From positions 3,528,955 through 3,592,954 of the forward strand of contig NW_015622546.1 of assembly GCF_000835495.1 (NCBI RefSeq): 64,000 nucleotides of DNA, read 5' to 3'. The position numbers and the translations under genes are program-made. Of this stretch, positions 46,016 to 56,620 are shown one piece after another; position 1 is the first letter of the stretch; the number at the start of each line of letters is the position of its first letter. The stretch is from Cladophialophora immunda. Taxonomy: Eukaryota > Ascomycota > Eurotiomycetes > Chaetothyriales > Herpotrichiellaceae. The notes beneath the pieces were generated by a model. It saw only the letters and a program-made list of their open reading frames with translations. It was not told where the DNA came from and made no database searches.

Positions 46016-46453
46016 ATACTATCCGAGAGGGTCTGAGCTTGCTTCTCCTAGAGTAAAGTACTAGTTAGGACTCTAGAAGAGAGTCCGTTGTTTCTTGCTT
46101 CAGCTATATTTACCCTACTACTATAGTACTAAGTAAAGTATTGCGGGTTCGCTCGTGGAGACCTGACGTGTTGTAAAGCGGCTCGTAATACGCCATTTGT
46201 ATAGAAGGTCGGACACGAATGGCTCCGACCTCGGCACCTTCTACCAGCAAGGCCTTATCAACTCCAGATTGGCGGGTATTCTTGGCACCCCAGGTCCCAG
46301 AAAGCTCCCCTCGCTTGTCAGCGTGACCATGGAGTGATCTTTCTTCCAAGCCACATCAATGGTCTTCGAGTGACAGTGCGAGGTTGCGCAACAAGCGTGG
46401 GTATCCAGCCGTGTCTCCCCACCTCGCCAGCTTTCTGCAATCTCGAGGCCGGG
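46016..46453. other. Intergenic between amine oxidase and TF4
   Basis: 438 bp; the first 130 bp are AT-rich. An inverted repeat CTAGAGT/ACTCTAG (46051-46057 and 46073-46079) lies about 40-60 bp after the amine oxidase stop and may be part of its 3' end. An open frame continues upstream of the TF4 ATG but starts with GTG. Confidence 0.4.
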
Positions 46454-48370
46454 ATGACTAGAGCAAGCTCGTCGAGGACGTTTACAGCGTGCTGGACATG
46501 CCGCCGACGAAACATTGCTTGTGACGCGGCCCTCCCGTCTTGTTCGCAGTGCAGGCGCTCGAACATCACCTGCGAAGGCTACCACTTTAATCTCGTCTGG
46601 GTCAATTCCAAGACAGGGAGCTATGCTCCACAACAACGGCGCACCTTTCCCTGCCATTTGACGTGGCGAGGCTATCCGACGTGGACGTTGGAGGAGGTTG
46701 ATCATCTAATACGTGACTGCGAACACAGCCAATACAGACAATGTCGATGCAGACTGCACCAAGGCCGAAACCCTTTTACCGTCTTCCCTCGAGTTGAGGA
46801 CAAAGCCAAGCCTGTCAACGCCGATGATGCGAACATGGGCGAAGAATTTCTTCCGTCGCCACGGGCTGTCCACTTGAACGATGCGGACTTCCGATTCCTC
46901 ACTTTCGGGCCATTACAGGGACACAAGAGCACGCCCAGCGTCCAAAGCACTGGCACTTCTACTTCACAGGCTTCCAACCCTGAAGAATGGAGCCTGGACA
47001 CTCTCGTGGGGGCCGAGAGCGATACGCTCGTCAGTGAAGAACAGGACCTCGTTCAACAGGAACCCAGGGATCCTCTGCGTCGATCTACAAAGAAGACACC
47101 AATATCACTAATCTCGCAGCCAACCCAACCTTGGAACGTGGATGCGAGTTACAACGAAAATAGATTGTTCCACCACTTCTTGTCCTATCTCGCAAAGCGC
47201 ATGATTCCCCTGGATGACGATTTCAATCCATGGAAAACCGTCTACCCATCCCTCGCCATGCAGACCACACGTTCCACGGGAGCACAAGCTCTATATCATG
47301 CACTGCTAGCCCAATCTGCGTACCATCTAGCTAACCTAAAAGGCGCGGAACGCGGGTTGCAGGAGAGAGCCAGTGCGGTTCGCCACTGTGGGATCGCGCT
47401 GTACCAGCTCAGTAAGAGCCTGGTCGCGCCATCAAGGGAATACACCACCGTGTTGGCGGCTCTCTATACCGTCATTTTAGCTGAGCATGTCTTCCAAGGC
47501 GCGGCTTCGGGGTGGCAAATCCACATCCGCGGTGCCCAGGCGTTCGTCAGTCAATACTTGGACAAGCAGCCGTGGAGGCAATCTCCAGAGGCCTATATCG
47601 TCACACAGAATTTCGCCCTATCCGTACTCATCTCCAGTACTGTCAACAACAACTATTTAGGTCCGGCAACGGCTGACGGTGTCAGTGAGCTCGATGGTTT
47701 ATTGCGTGATCTGATGACGAAACACGTCTTCGGGTACACGATGGGCGGCACTTCCCATATCCTGAGAGCGATACATCAAACACTACTCCTTGAAGCCCGA
47801 ATAAATCGGAGAGGTGGTGCTCACGGGCGGCTAGAGCTTGATGCAGACACAATTGCTCAGGTTAGCGAGATCCTCCAACTATCGCATGTTCCCTTGGCAG
47901 ACAAAGTCGAGGCATATATATGCCACCACGGACTGAGCGGCGTCACTGTCCAACCGCGATTGCGCACATTGACTAGGCTTCACCTGCGACTTTTCAACAC
48001 CGCAGTGACGATCTACCTGTTTTGCACCGTCCTTCGGTGCACGCCCTCGTCGGTAGCGCACGACGTATTACAGGTCCTCAAGGACGCCACGGCTTTCATC
48101 GCCATGCACCACGGCACGGTGTCAGTCTGGCCAGTGTTCGTTGCAGCCACAGAGGCGTATACACTAGAGGCTCAAGCCCTAGCCATGCAATGCCTCGAGA
48201 CTCTCAGAGCCCACGGCGCTAAAAACCGCCGCGATATGCAACGTGTCGTTCACCAGGTATGGTCGGACCGCGAAAGATTGGCATGCGAGCGACAGTGCGA
48301 CCCTGGCGATGTTCTGGTCGATTGGCGTCAGGTCATGAAAGGACTGAACATGAATATCTTACTTTTGTGA
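46454..48370 (+). CDS. Zn2Cys6 transcription factor TF4, fungal_trans_2 type
   Basis: Nuclear regulator, intronless, 638 aa from MTRASSS. Zinc cluster at residues 13-40: CWTC, RRRNIAC, DAALPSC, SQC, RRSNITC, then EGYHFNLVW, a typical sequel in the PF11951 (fungal_trans_2) regulators. A HLIRDCEH segment and NRLFHHFLSYLAKRM with LAMQTTRSTGAQALYHALLAQSAYHLANL mark the regulatory domain. Shorter Cys3-Cys4 loop (6) than in TF1 and TF2 (16), so it belongs to another subfamily and probably reads another DNA site; none of the CGG-N2-CCG copies lies in its own promoter. Role in the locus is inference from position. Confidence 0.88.
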   Translation: MTRASSSRTFTACWTCRRRNIACDAALPSCSQCRRSNITCEGYHFNLVWVNSKTGSYAPQQRRTFPCHLTWRGYPTWTLEEVDHLIRDCEHSQYRQCRCRLHQGRNPFTVFPRVEDKAKPVNADDANMGEEFLPSPRAVHLNDADFRFLTFGPLQGHKSTPSVQSTGTSTSQASNPEEWSLDTLVGAESDTLVSEEQDLVQQEPRDPLRRSTKKTPISLISQPTQPWNVDASYNENRLFHHFLSYLAKRMIPLDDDFNPWKTVYPSLAMQTTRSTGAQALYHALLAQSAYHLANLKGAERGLQERASAVRHCGIALYQLSKSLVAPSREYTTVLAALYTVILAEHVFQGAASGWQIHIRGAQAFVSQYLDKQPWRQSPEAYIVTQNFALSVLISSTVNNNYLGPATADGVSELDGLLRDLMTKHVFGYTMGGTSHILRAIHQTLLLEARINRRGGAHGRLELDADTIAQVSEILQLSHVPLADKVEAYICHHGLSGVTVQPRLRTLTRLHLRLFNTAVTIYLFCTVLRCTPSSVAHDVLQVLKDATAFIAMHHGTVSVWPVFVAATEAYTLEAQALAMQCLETLRAHGAKNRRDMQRVVHQVWSDRERLACERQCDPGDVLVDWRQVMKGLNMNILLL

Positions 48371-49280
48371 CCGAGATACCGTGGTGAACATGAGGGGTGT
48401 TCTGTTCCTCGTTAAGTCTCTGCTCGATTCCGGCATGCCCTGTTCATATCTTGCGTTGTAAGATAGGGGCTTATGCATTCGGTCAGAATGGTTGTGTGTT
48501 TGGTCAACGAAGTCAAAACTTCGACGGTATCCCCCCAGCCTCAATCGGGCGAGGGCAGCCCTTTTCAAAAGTACGATCCACGGTAGTGCTGCCGACCAGA
48601 AACAGTGTGGGTACAGCATCTCGGGCATTGTAGGAGCATGTTAAAGTACATGCTCCTTTCGTCTCTGTGATTCACGAGACATTGAGGCCATGCGCGTGCC
48701 CAATGCTAGACACGACGTCGACGCGCCAGCCGGTCTTCCCCAGCAATCAACAAACCTGTCCTGCGGCCGACAAACGGACTAGGGTACATGACGGGCCTCT
48801 AGTAACCCAGCAGGGGCCTCAGCAGCGGGAATCTGATGCTCGAGCCGCCTTATACTTTATGATCACAGCCACCTAGGTTATGGATACGAGCCTCGAGGGT
48901 GGCCAACTTGACCGAAGATTCCGTGTAGTGTGGGGCATCTGAGATGAGGTCCAATGCTTCCTGTTAGCGAAAAACTAGTGCCAGGCTTGCGGGTGTTTTC
49001 TTCCTGAGATGCCTTTTTGGATGTTCGGAATGAAACAATTGTGGTCATCAGACTATTTCTGACCCACTGCTTAAGGGCTTTCGCCGGCTATCAATCGGCA
49101 ACCAAGCCCCTTCTTACTCACCAACCCACGGCGTGTGCAGCAAGAGATGTAGGTCCATCTGTGGCTGGACCTGTGTTCTCTTCACCATGATATAACTTCA
49201 GTCTGCGTTCCTCGCCCAGAACTTGTCATTGGTAAACTTCAATTGAGCCCTGAAACACTGTCGAAAGTTCGTTCAGCATC
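48371..49280. other. Intergenic, SDR promoter
   Basis: 910 bp without a gene; contains the perfect inverted repeat at 48632. Confidence 0.45.
48632..48657. repeat. Perfect 10 bp inverted repeat with 6 nt loop
   Basis: AGGAGCATGT, spacer TAAAGT, ACATGCTCCT. 262 bp after the TF4 stop. Could form an RNA hairpin in the TF4 3' region or be a dimer-binding site upstream of the SDR gene. Confidence 0.6.
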
Positions 49281-50764
49281 ATGCCGTACTCATTGAAACA
49301 GAGAAAGGTTTTGGTAACGGGCGGCTCGAGGCAAGTACGAATGTGGCTATTGATACATCTGCTGCATTTCCCGCACGGAAATCTTGCCTGAAAGTATAGG
49401 GTGCATCGTACTGATCGTTGCGGACATGTAGGGGCTTAGGATCTGTGATCTGCGAGAAATTCGCCGCTCAGGGTGCCGATGTAGCGGTCAATTATGTGAA
49501 CAACAAGGAGCGCGCCGACCAAGTTGCCGAAAAGTGTTCACGCCAGTTTGGAGTTCATGCCATTACTGTTCAAGCTGTGCGTGGGTCGGAACAGCGACGA
49601 CCAGTTGTTGGGCCCACTCTCGTGACAGACCAGACTGATGCTCCTTTTCCAGGATATTGGAATTACGGAGGACATTGCGCGGCTGGTGGCAGAGACCGTC
49701 AGGCTCCTCGGTGGACTCGATATCATCATCAATAACGCCGGGTGGACTCGTTTCTCGACATTTGGAGACCTCTATGCTCTCAGTCATGATGAATGGAACA
49801 AGGTCCGTCCGCACCCGTGCCATTCTATGCAAGAAAGAGCCGATTGAAGCTATCAAGAAGACAACGGAAGGTGATTTAAAATTAAAGACGGAAGACCGGA
49901 GCCTGGCAGTGATGGCTGGAAGGATGTATCGATTTCGCTGACCACCCTTTTGTACAGTGTTGGGCTGTCAATGTCATGTCTCAACTGTCGCTGATGCAAC
50001 ATGCCGCACCAATCTTTAACAATAACCCCGATGGCGGTGTCTTCATCATTACATCCTCCATCTCAGTGAGTCTTTCCTGAACGCGTGGCTCCCTTTCTAC
50101 ACGGTCTTGATCTGAGACCTAGTAATACAAGGGCAGAAAAGATCCCAGACCATGCCGATCATGATTTTGACTTTCACTCTCATTCAACAGGCCACAACCG
50201 TCCACGGCAGCAGCATGGGCTACTGCGTCACCAAAGCTGCAGGCTTGCGACTGATGAAGTGTCTGGCTTCTACACAAGGCCCGAAGATCAGAGTCAACGC
50301 GGTTCTACCGGGGCTTCTGCTGACAGAATGGGTAAGCAAAAGATATTCCAATCCCAAGAGCTCTGTGCAGTACCTGCCATAATTCTGGACTCGGCTGATC
50401 AGTTCTTACAATCTCGTTACACACAGGGCATGCAATTTCCAGAGGCGGCGCGAGAAGTTGGCATTGCGAGAGCCGTACTCAAACAAGAGGTCCGTCTCTC
50501 CGTCCCGTATACAGACATACTTCCTCATCCCCATTGCTCTGCGATCTGAACCAACGACGGTCTTATCTTGACAGACAAAACTCGACGACTGTGCCGATGC
50601 TTTTGTTGCGATCGCCGCAAATACTTCCATGACTGGACAGCAAATTGTCGTTGGTAGGTCTGCAACACGATCCCGGGCTTCCCTGCGTTCGACCTCAAGG
50701 GCGGCCGCAAATTGCTTTTATTTCAGTGCTTACGTTCCTTCAAGACTCTGGTATAGCCATTTGA
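49281..50764 (+). CDS. Short-chain dehydrogenase/reductase (classical SDR)
   Basis: NAD(P)-dependent oxidoreductase of 251 aa encoded by eight exons: 49281-49330, 49432-49576, 49653-49802, 49958-50065, 50191-50331, 50427-50489, 50575-50653, 50745-50764. Cofactor motif TGGSRGLG at residues 13-20, NNAG at about 92-95, Ser near 149 and the catalytic Y-x3-K at 162-166 (YCVTK), then VLPGLLLTEW; the C-terminus reads TGQQIVVDSGIAI, the normal end for the family. The first intron must use a GC donor (AG/GCAAGT) because no GT donor gives the right frame. Introns here are longer (76-155 nt) than elsewhere in the window. The very small last exon (20 nt) was placed to restore VVDSG. Convergent with the aminotransferase. 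Probably interconverts an alcohol and a carbonyl in the pathway. Confidence 0.85.
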
Positions 50765-51107
50765 TGGAATGGAAATGAGGCAGGTTTCGGACAGGTCTGC
50801 CTGCTGGGCACCAGGTGCTGATCGATGGAACTCTTTCTGTACTGTATACAAGGAACCAAAAAATCTTCGTATACGATAAGGCAGTAAATAACACTACTAC
50901 AACAAACCCCCTTTCCCCGGCAAGCACACTCCTCGTTGTTAAGCATATGCTCCCTTCATGGCAGGGCAGAATATCTGGCATGAATGGCATTCTAATGGGT
51001 CGGAATGCGCAAAGAGCACTCAGATCGCGGTCGACGTCGGCTTCAAGTCTAGGGCAGAGACGCTGTAGGGGCAACTGTATCTTATTGAATGGATCTTGTA
51101 CCTCCTT
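50765..51107. other. Convergent intergenic region
   Basis: 343 bp between SDR and aminotransferase stops; nothing recognisable. Confidence 0.45.
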
Positions 51108-52527
51108 CTAGGCGAAAATTGCCTCGTACTTGTCGATGAAAGACTCGATCGCCTTCAACAGGGGCTCAAAATGCTGGTCGGTGATCTCGATCGTCAAAGC
51201 CAAGAAGCCCCGAGCGGCAATGTAAATCCCTTGCTCCAGCAAATGATGATACAAGAGTGCTTGCCACTGCTCTCTCTCCGGACCCACAATGACCACGACA
51301 AAGAGACTCCCCAGTCCTCTTGCTATCAGCCTGAGCCCCTTATGGTCTGGCTTGGTCGTTCCGGGCAATCGCCTCTCGATCAGCCGAGAGATTTCCTGTC
51401 TCAGCCGGTCACCTCTTGCGTTGAGGTTGTTTAAAGACACGGCGTCCATCATGGTACAGCCCGCCACACCCGCTGCCATGGTGATGACGTTGTTGTTGAA
51501 CGTGCCTGAGTGATGAAGTTTGTTCTGTCGAGGATCGAACAACTGCATGATTTCGCGGCGGCCCCCGAAGGCTCCAAAGCTCATCCCTCCGCCGAGCCAT
51601 TTCCCAATGGTAGTCATGTCAGGCTTGATACCCAGGCTAACCTGGAGCCCTCCGTAGTGCAAGCGCGAAGTCATGACTTCATCGAAGATGAGCACCGCTT
51701 TCTGTTTGTCGGCCAGGTCTCGAAGATACTGTAGGAATCGCCGCGTGCCGGGAAGACAGCCGCCCGAGACTTGCATCGGCTCCACTATGATTGCCGCCAA
51801 CGAGTCCTTGGGTAGATTCGACACCATTGCCTCGGTCTCCGCGATGTCATTGTAAGGGGCAATGACAAAATCTTTGTGGGAGTTCAGGCTATACTTGGGC
51901 TCACGCTCAAAGAACATCAACGTACTGCCATGGTATCCATTGAAGAACGCGAGGATCTGGAAGGACAGAGGACGTCAGTGCAGGCCAAATACGATACGTG
52001 GTGAATCACCGTGACCATGGAGAAGCGTAACTGACTTTGTCTTTACGAGTGAAATTGACAGCCGCCCCTAGAGCCATCAGGTTGGCTTCGGTCCCCGAGT
52101 TGCAGAACCGGATGGAATCCATGCTGTATTTGAACATTTCCACCAAGATCTTTGCCAATTGGGTTTCGTATTCGTTCTTGCCTCCGAAGCTCCAGCCTTT
52201 GTCCAGGGCGTCGGTGATGGCTCGTCTGATTACTGGAGAGCTGTGTCCGTATATCCCGGCCGAAAACTCGCCCAGGAAGTCGATGTACTCGTGGTCGTCA
52301 ACATCGACGAGGTTCGCACCCTTTCCTCGCGCAATGGTGATCGGGAAAGGGTGGACGTGCAGCACTGAACGGGTGTTGGCCCCCGGCATGTCGTTTACGC
52401 CGGACTGGAACAACTCGAAAGACTTCGCATTGTTCATCACATAGCGATCATAGGACTCTTCAAGAAGTGCTTTCAGTGTGGGAGACCCCACTCCATTGAC
52501 AGCGGGGATGAGCTCGGACTCAACCAT
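51108..52527 (-). CDS. Class III aminotransferase, glutamate-1-semialdehyde-aminomutase-like
   Basis: PLP enzyme (PF00202). Exons 52527-52036 and 51956-51108 (79 nt intron with a GTCAGT donor); 446 aa. Features: DVDDHEYIDFLGEFSAGIYGH (substrate side), RFCNSGTEANLMAL, FFNGYHGST across the intron, FDEVMTSR with the PLP-nitrogen Asp at ~256, and TIGKWLGGGMSFGAFGG with the Schiff-base Lys at ~283, then HSGTFNNN. The fold and motifs match GSA aminomutase-type enzymes, but ascomycetes do not make haem from glutamate by the C5 route, so the protein is more likely an omega-type aminotransferase or amino-mutase of the local pathway. It diverges from the amino acid permease across 963 bp, suggesting paired expression. 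Confidence 0.92.
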
Positions 52528-53490
52528 ATTGAGCCGAGTAGCGGGAAGTTGTTAGGAGGAACGCGGGCAGAGAGGTATGAACCTCCAATACGAACGATAT
52601 AGACTTGAGTTTGCCCTCAGCAGGAGACCTTTAAAGCCTCGATTTATATCCATGCGGCTTTTTGGGTAGTATAGAGACTTTGAGGATGAAAGATATCGTG
52701 TGTATCCACCGCAGGCCCTTGTAACGTTCTGTCAGTGTCCACCTTCCTATCCGAGAAGCACGACACTTTGAGAAGAAATCGCGCAGATCCATGAGCTGAG
52801 CCAACTTACAGTCTAGCCCTGCTCCCTTGTGGCGGCACCAGTCGTCTGAGTGGATAGGTCATGGCTGTGCGTTCGATGACCCTCGAGAGTAGTCGAGTTG
52901 CGCACAACCCAGCAGGGGAAGGTCTTAGGATGGCTTAGAGTTTCGCCGTGGATTGCCCACTTTGGTCTGATATCCAATCACTGGTGTAAAGGGGCCCACC
53001 AGTGGATTAATTGCTAGCCAAGGCTGGAGGAATATTCTCCGGCCCGCTTTTGTCTTCGCTACTGGCGTCTTGGCTCATTTCACACGAGGGCATGGAGATC
53101 CACAGCCGCAGCGACTGTACATAGTAGAGCAGCCTTACACTTCCAGTTGAATGTGGTTGGTGAGGCATGGCGACCGAGGATCTCGTCGTGGATTGCCTTC
53201 CCAGACACCCGACGGTCGCTCTGTTGTCATTGTTGGCAGCAGGATGAAAATCAATACGAGAAGACGTCGGCATTGGCCCCCTTCTTACAAGCAAGATAAC
53301 CAATTCCCAGCCGTTGCCTCTCCATCCGGGGGTCGACTGATCTGTGGAGACCTGCCATGGAGGTGAAAGCGCGCTCTCTTGAGGTAGGTGAATATGAGGT
53401 ATAAATCACCCTTCTTGCCGATGTCCAGAAGTCTCTTATCATCAGTCTTGGTTCTTTTCTTCACGGGTTCTTTGCATAAATTTGCCAAAG
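52528..53490. promoter_or_regulatory. Divergent promoter region aminotransferase / amino acid permease
   Basis: 963 bp, no gene. CGG triplets occur, but no CGG-N2-CCG site was seen, so these two genes may be under another regulator than the 14-45 kb group. Confidence 0.45.
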
Positions 53491-55372
53491 ATGGCTTCCC
53501 AGCCGAAGACAACGGAGAAGGCGCCGGAGGAGGTGTCTTCCACCAATGTATCAAGCAGCATGCCTATAGAAATCGAGGACGCCACGCCAACATCGCCGAA
53601 TGGACTTCGTCGCAGGCTTCAGGGACGTCATATGCAGATGTTAGCCATAGGTATGCTCTTTCTCGTAACAGCGAGAGGCCTCTGTTAACAAGGTTCAACC
53701 TCAAGGGGGATCAATTGGAGCCGGTTTCTTTGTTGGTTCCGGAGGTGCACTGTTTCTTGGGGGTCCCGCATCACTGCTCCTTGGCTTCGGCATCACAGGG
53801 CTCTTGGTGCTTTGTACCATTCTGGCCCTAGGCGAGCTAACGGTCATGTATCCTGTGAACGGAGCCTTTTACATCTATATGATTCGCTTCATCGACCCGG
53901 CTTGGTAAGCGTATGCTCGCAGCTCGTGGTGCGTTGTAACTGACGAAAGTCATGTTCCAGGGGTTTCACAATAGGCTGGCAATGTTAGTACCCTCTCACG
54001 CTGGCCTGGCCACGTTACGCCAGACTGACAACAACCAGATGCCATAGGATGGCTAATCACTCTCCCCTTTGAGATCATCTCCGCCGGCATAACCATCAAC
54101 TACTGGCACGAGTATAATGTTGGAATATGGGTGGCAGTCTTCCTCACCGTGATTGCTATCGTGCAGTTCTTCGGCGTAAGAGGTTACGGCGAAGGTGCGT
54201 GGCCTCTTCCAACAGCATTATCGGTAAGCTGACATCCGAACAGTTGAGTTCGTCCTTGGGGTTATCAAACTTATTGCCGTGGCTGGGTTCATCATCTTGT
54301 AAGTGTCTTGAGAAAGATTGAGTGAGCCTCCTGAATCCCTAATTAGCCAATAGCGGGATCATCGTAGATTGTGGAGGAGTACCCACCGATGATCGTGGGT
54401 ATATTGGCTTCCGTTACTGGAGTGGGAAGGATGGCAACTCTGCTTTTCGAAACGGTAAGCTCGAGCCCTGGTTCTCGCGCACGGCATTCGGGCACTGATC
54501 ACGCCACAGGATTTGCTGGGTTTGCCTCGGTTTTTGTCCTGGCGGCATTTGCTTATGGAGGATCTGAGCTAGTCGGGCTGGCCGCTGCGGAGGCTGAAGA
54601 CCCTCGCAAGTCCTTGCCCAAGGCCACCAAACAAGTGCTCTTGCGCATTGCGGGCGTCTACGTTTTGTCTTCGCTCATAATCGGCATCATTGTCCCTAAT
54701 AACTCTCCAGACCTGCTGGGTGCCACAGGAGCAAACACCAAGGCTTCTCCATTTGTCCTGGCAATACAGTATGCTGGAGTCAAGGGGCTACCTTCGGTCT
54801 TCAACGCAGTCATCACAATTTCCACCTTCTCTGTGGCCAACAGTTGTACCTATGGCGCAACTCGCACTTTGCAGGCTCTTGCTCAGCATGGCATGGCGCC
54901 AAGAGTTCTCGCCTACATTGATGGTAAAGGGCGTCCAGTAGGGCCGGTGATTGTCCAGTTGTTGGTGGGACTGTTGGCTTTCATCAGCCTGTCTGCCGAG
55001 GCCGACACGGTATTCACCTGGCTCTTTTCAATCTCCGGACTGGGCTTGTTGTTCCTCTGGGCGTCAATATGTCTCTGCCACATACGTTTCCGACAAGCGT
55101 GGAAGGCTGCTAACCGGTCCATCGATGACCTTCCCTTCAAGTCGCCAATGGGGGTATATGGGTCATACTTCGCCATCATCCTCTCGGTCATAATTTTGAT
55201 CATTAGTTTCTACGTGGCCCTCTGCCCGTATGGAGGACCGCCAAACGTGACCAATTTCTTTCAAAATTACCTCTCAGCTCCCATCATCCTAACTATTTTC
55301 GCGTTGAGGAAAGTGTGGACGCGAGACTGGACGTTGGGCATCAAGCTCAAGGACATCGACTTGGATGCTTGA
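53491..55372 (+). CDS. Amino acid permease, YAT/AAT type (PF00324)
   Basis: Plasma-membrane amino acid/H+ symporter. Seven exons: 53491-53650, 53706-53904, 53961-53983, 54039-54194, 54244-54298, 54354-54454, 54510-55372; 518 aa and about 12 membrane segments. The entry motif RRRLQGRHMQMLAIGGSIGAG (residues 40-60, split by intron 1) is diagnostic, followed by GELTVMYPVNGAF, GWQYAIGWLITLPFEI, GGSELVGLAAAEAEDPRKSLP (the APC consensus loop) and STFSVANSCTYGATRTL. A 23 nt exon (53961-53983) is needed to read WGFTIGWQ. Several introns are 55 nt. Likely takes up the amino acid or amine substrate; which one is unknown. Confidence 0.92.
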
Positions 55373-56620
55373 CAGAAGAGGCGATGGCGGCTTCTACCGT
55401 CAGAGACAAGGAAACGAGAAAAGGAGCTTTGGTCGGCGAGTGATCAAAGCAATCTTCTGGAAAACGCTCGAGATGGACGATGCGGAGAATATCAGAAGAT
55501 GAAGTTGGATCACAGCCTTTAGGACGCTGATCGACCCTCTAGGCCGGGTTGAGCGACAGCAATAGGTTGATATCATGTCTCCACTTGTTGTTCGAGCTCT
55601 AGGAACTGCAAGGGATCGAAAATATATTTGAGATTCAGCAAAGCCGGTTCAAGGCGAGGACAAGAGGTCAACGATTCGAAATAACACGGGAACTCGACTG
55701 CACGCGACGTGGCGCTCGAGCTCATAGTCTGGTATGAAATGCCAACAGACTGGTTAGCCTACGCTTCAACTTCTTTAGCGTTTTCACAGACATATTTATA
55801 CCCCTCTGGCCAAACTTTCGGCGGCCAAGTATCTTTCTTGGAGATGACGGCGCTGTCTGTGCCTGAAGCCAAACGCTGTACAACAGCGCACGTGGCCACC
55901 TACAACGGAGATGGCTTGAAAGGAAGCCAGCCGGGCATGCGATCATGCCGGAGGCCACGGAAGCGGTGGTTAATATGACCGCCAGCATGTGGAATAACCC
56001 TCTTATGTCTCATATCTTTTGTGCTTCCCGTGTCGGGACGACGGCGGTGATTGTCCCTCTGGTGGTTCTACGACTTGGTCTCATGTGGCGTGAGGTGGTC
56101 GCATTCTAGGCATCTGACTGTGAAGAACGGACGACAAGCGTGAGTCGGGTTTGCATACCTCCCGAATTAGCTTCCATAAGGACTTCGAAGGTGTCAAGAC
56201 TATCAAGTTACCGGGCAAAGGCCCATGCATGAACAAGAACAGGGTCTTCTAGACGCGGCTTTTGGTGGAAGGCGACAGCCACCGCTTTGAGTCGACATGG
56301 GGCTATGCTGAAATAGGTGACTCGAGCGAGCATGACGGCTTTTCTTGTTACGGATCAAGCTGATGCATTATTCTGCCGAGGCTGTTGTCGTCGTGGACTA
56401 CTTGATCTGGACCTTGCAGGAAAGTAGTCTATCCAGGCCATGCCCAACGAGATCTCGTGCCTCTTCTGACCATCCTATATTGGATACAGTGTGTTGTCGG
56501 GAAATGTGGAGAATTAGTCAAGGCAGATCTTTTCTACGCAGCCAATCTATATATATTGCGACGCTCATCAAGCAAGCCTGTGACTGTCTTGTCAAGTCTT
56601 GCCCATGATCCCTTGTCAAA
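55373..56620. other. Intergenic with no supported gene
   Basis: 1.25 kb. The plus-strand stretch 55945-56110 has a short frame with a hydrophobic segment ending GLMWREVV, faintly like the WRE segment of NCS1 permeases, but nothing around it supports a gene or a defined pseudogene. Confidence 0.4.

Noticed and set aside
55945..56110. Short frame ending GLMWREVV resembling the WRE segment of NCS1 permeases
   Set aside because: One short hydrophobic segment is not enough; no other permease motif lies around it in any frame.
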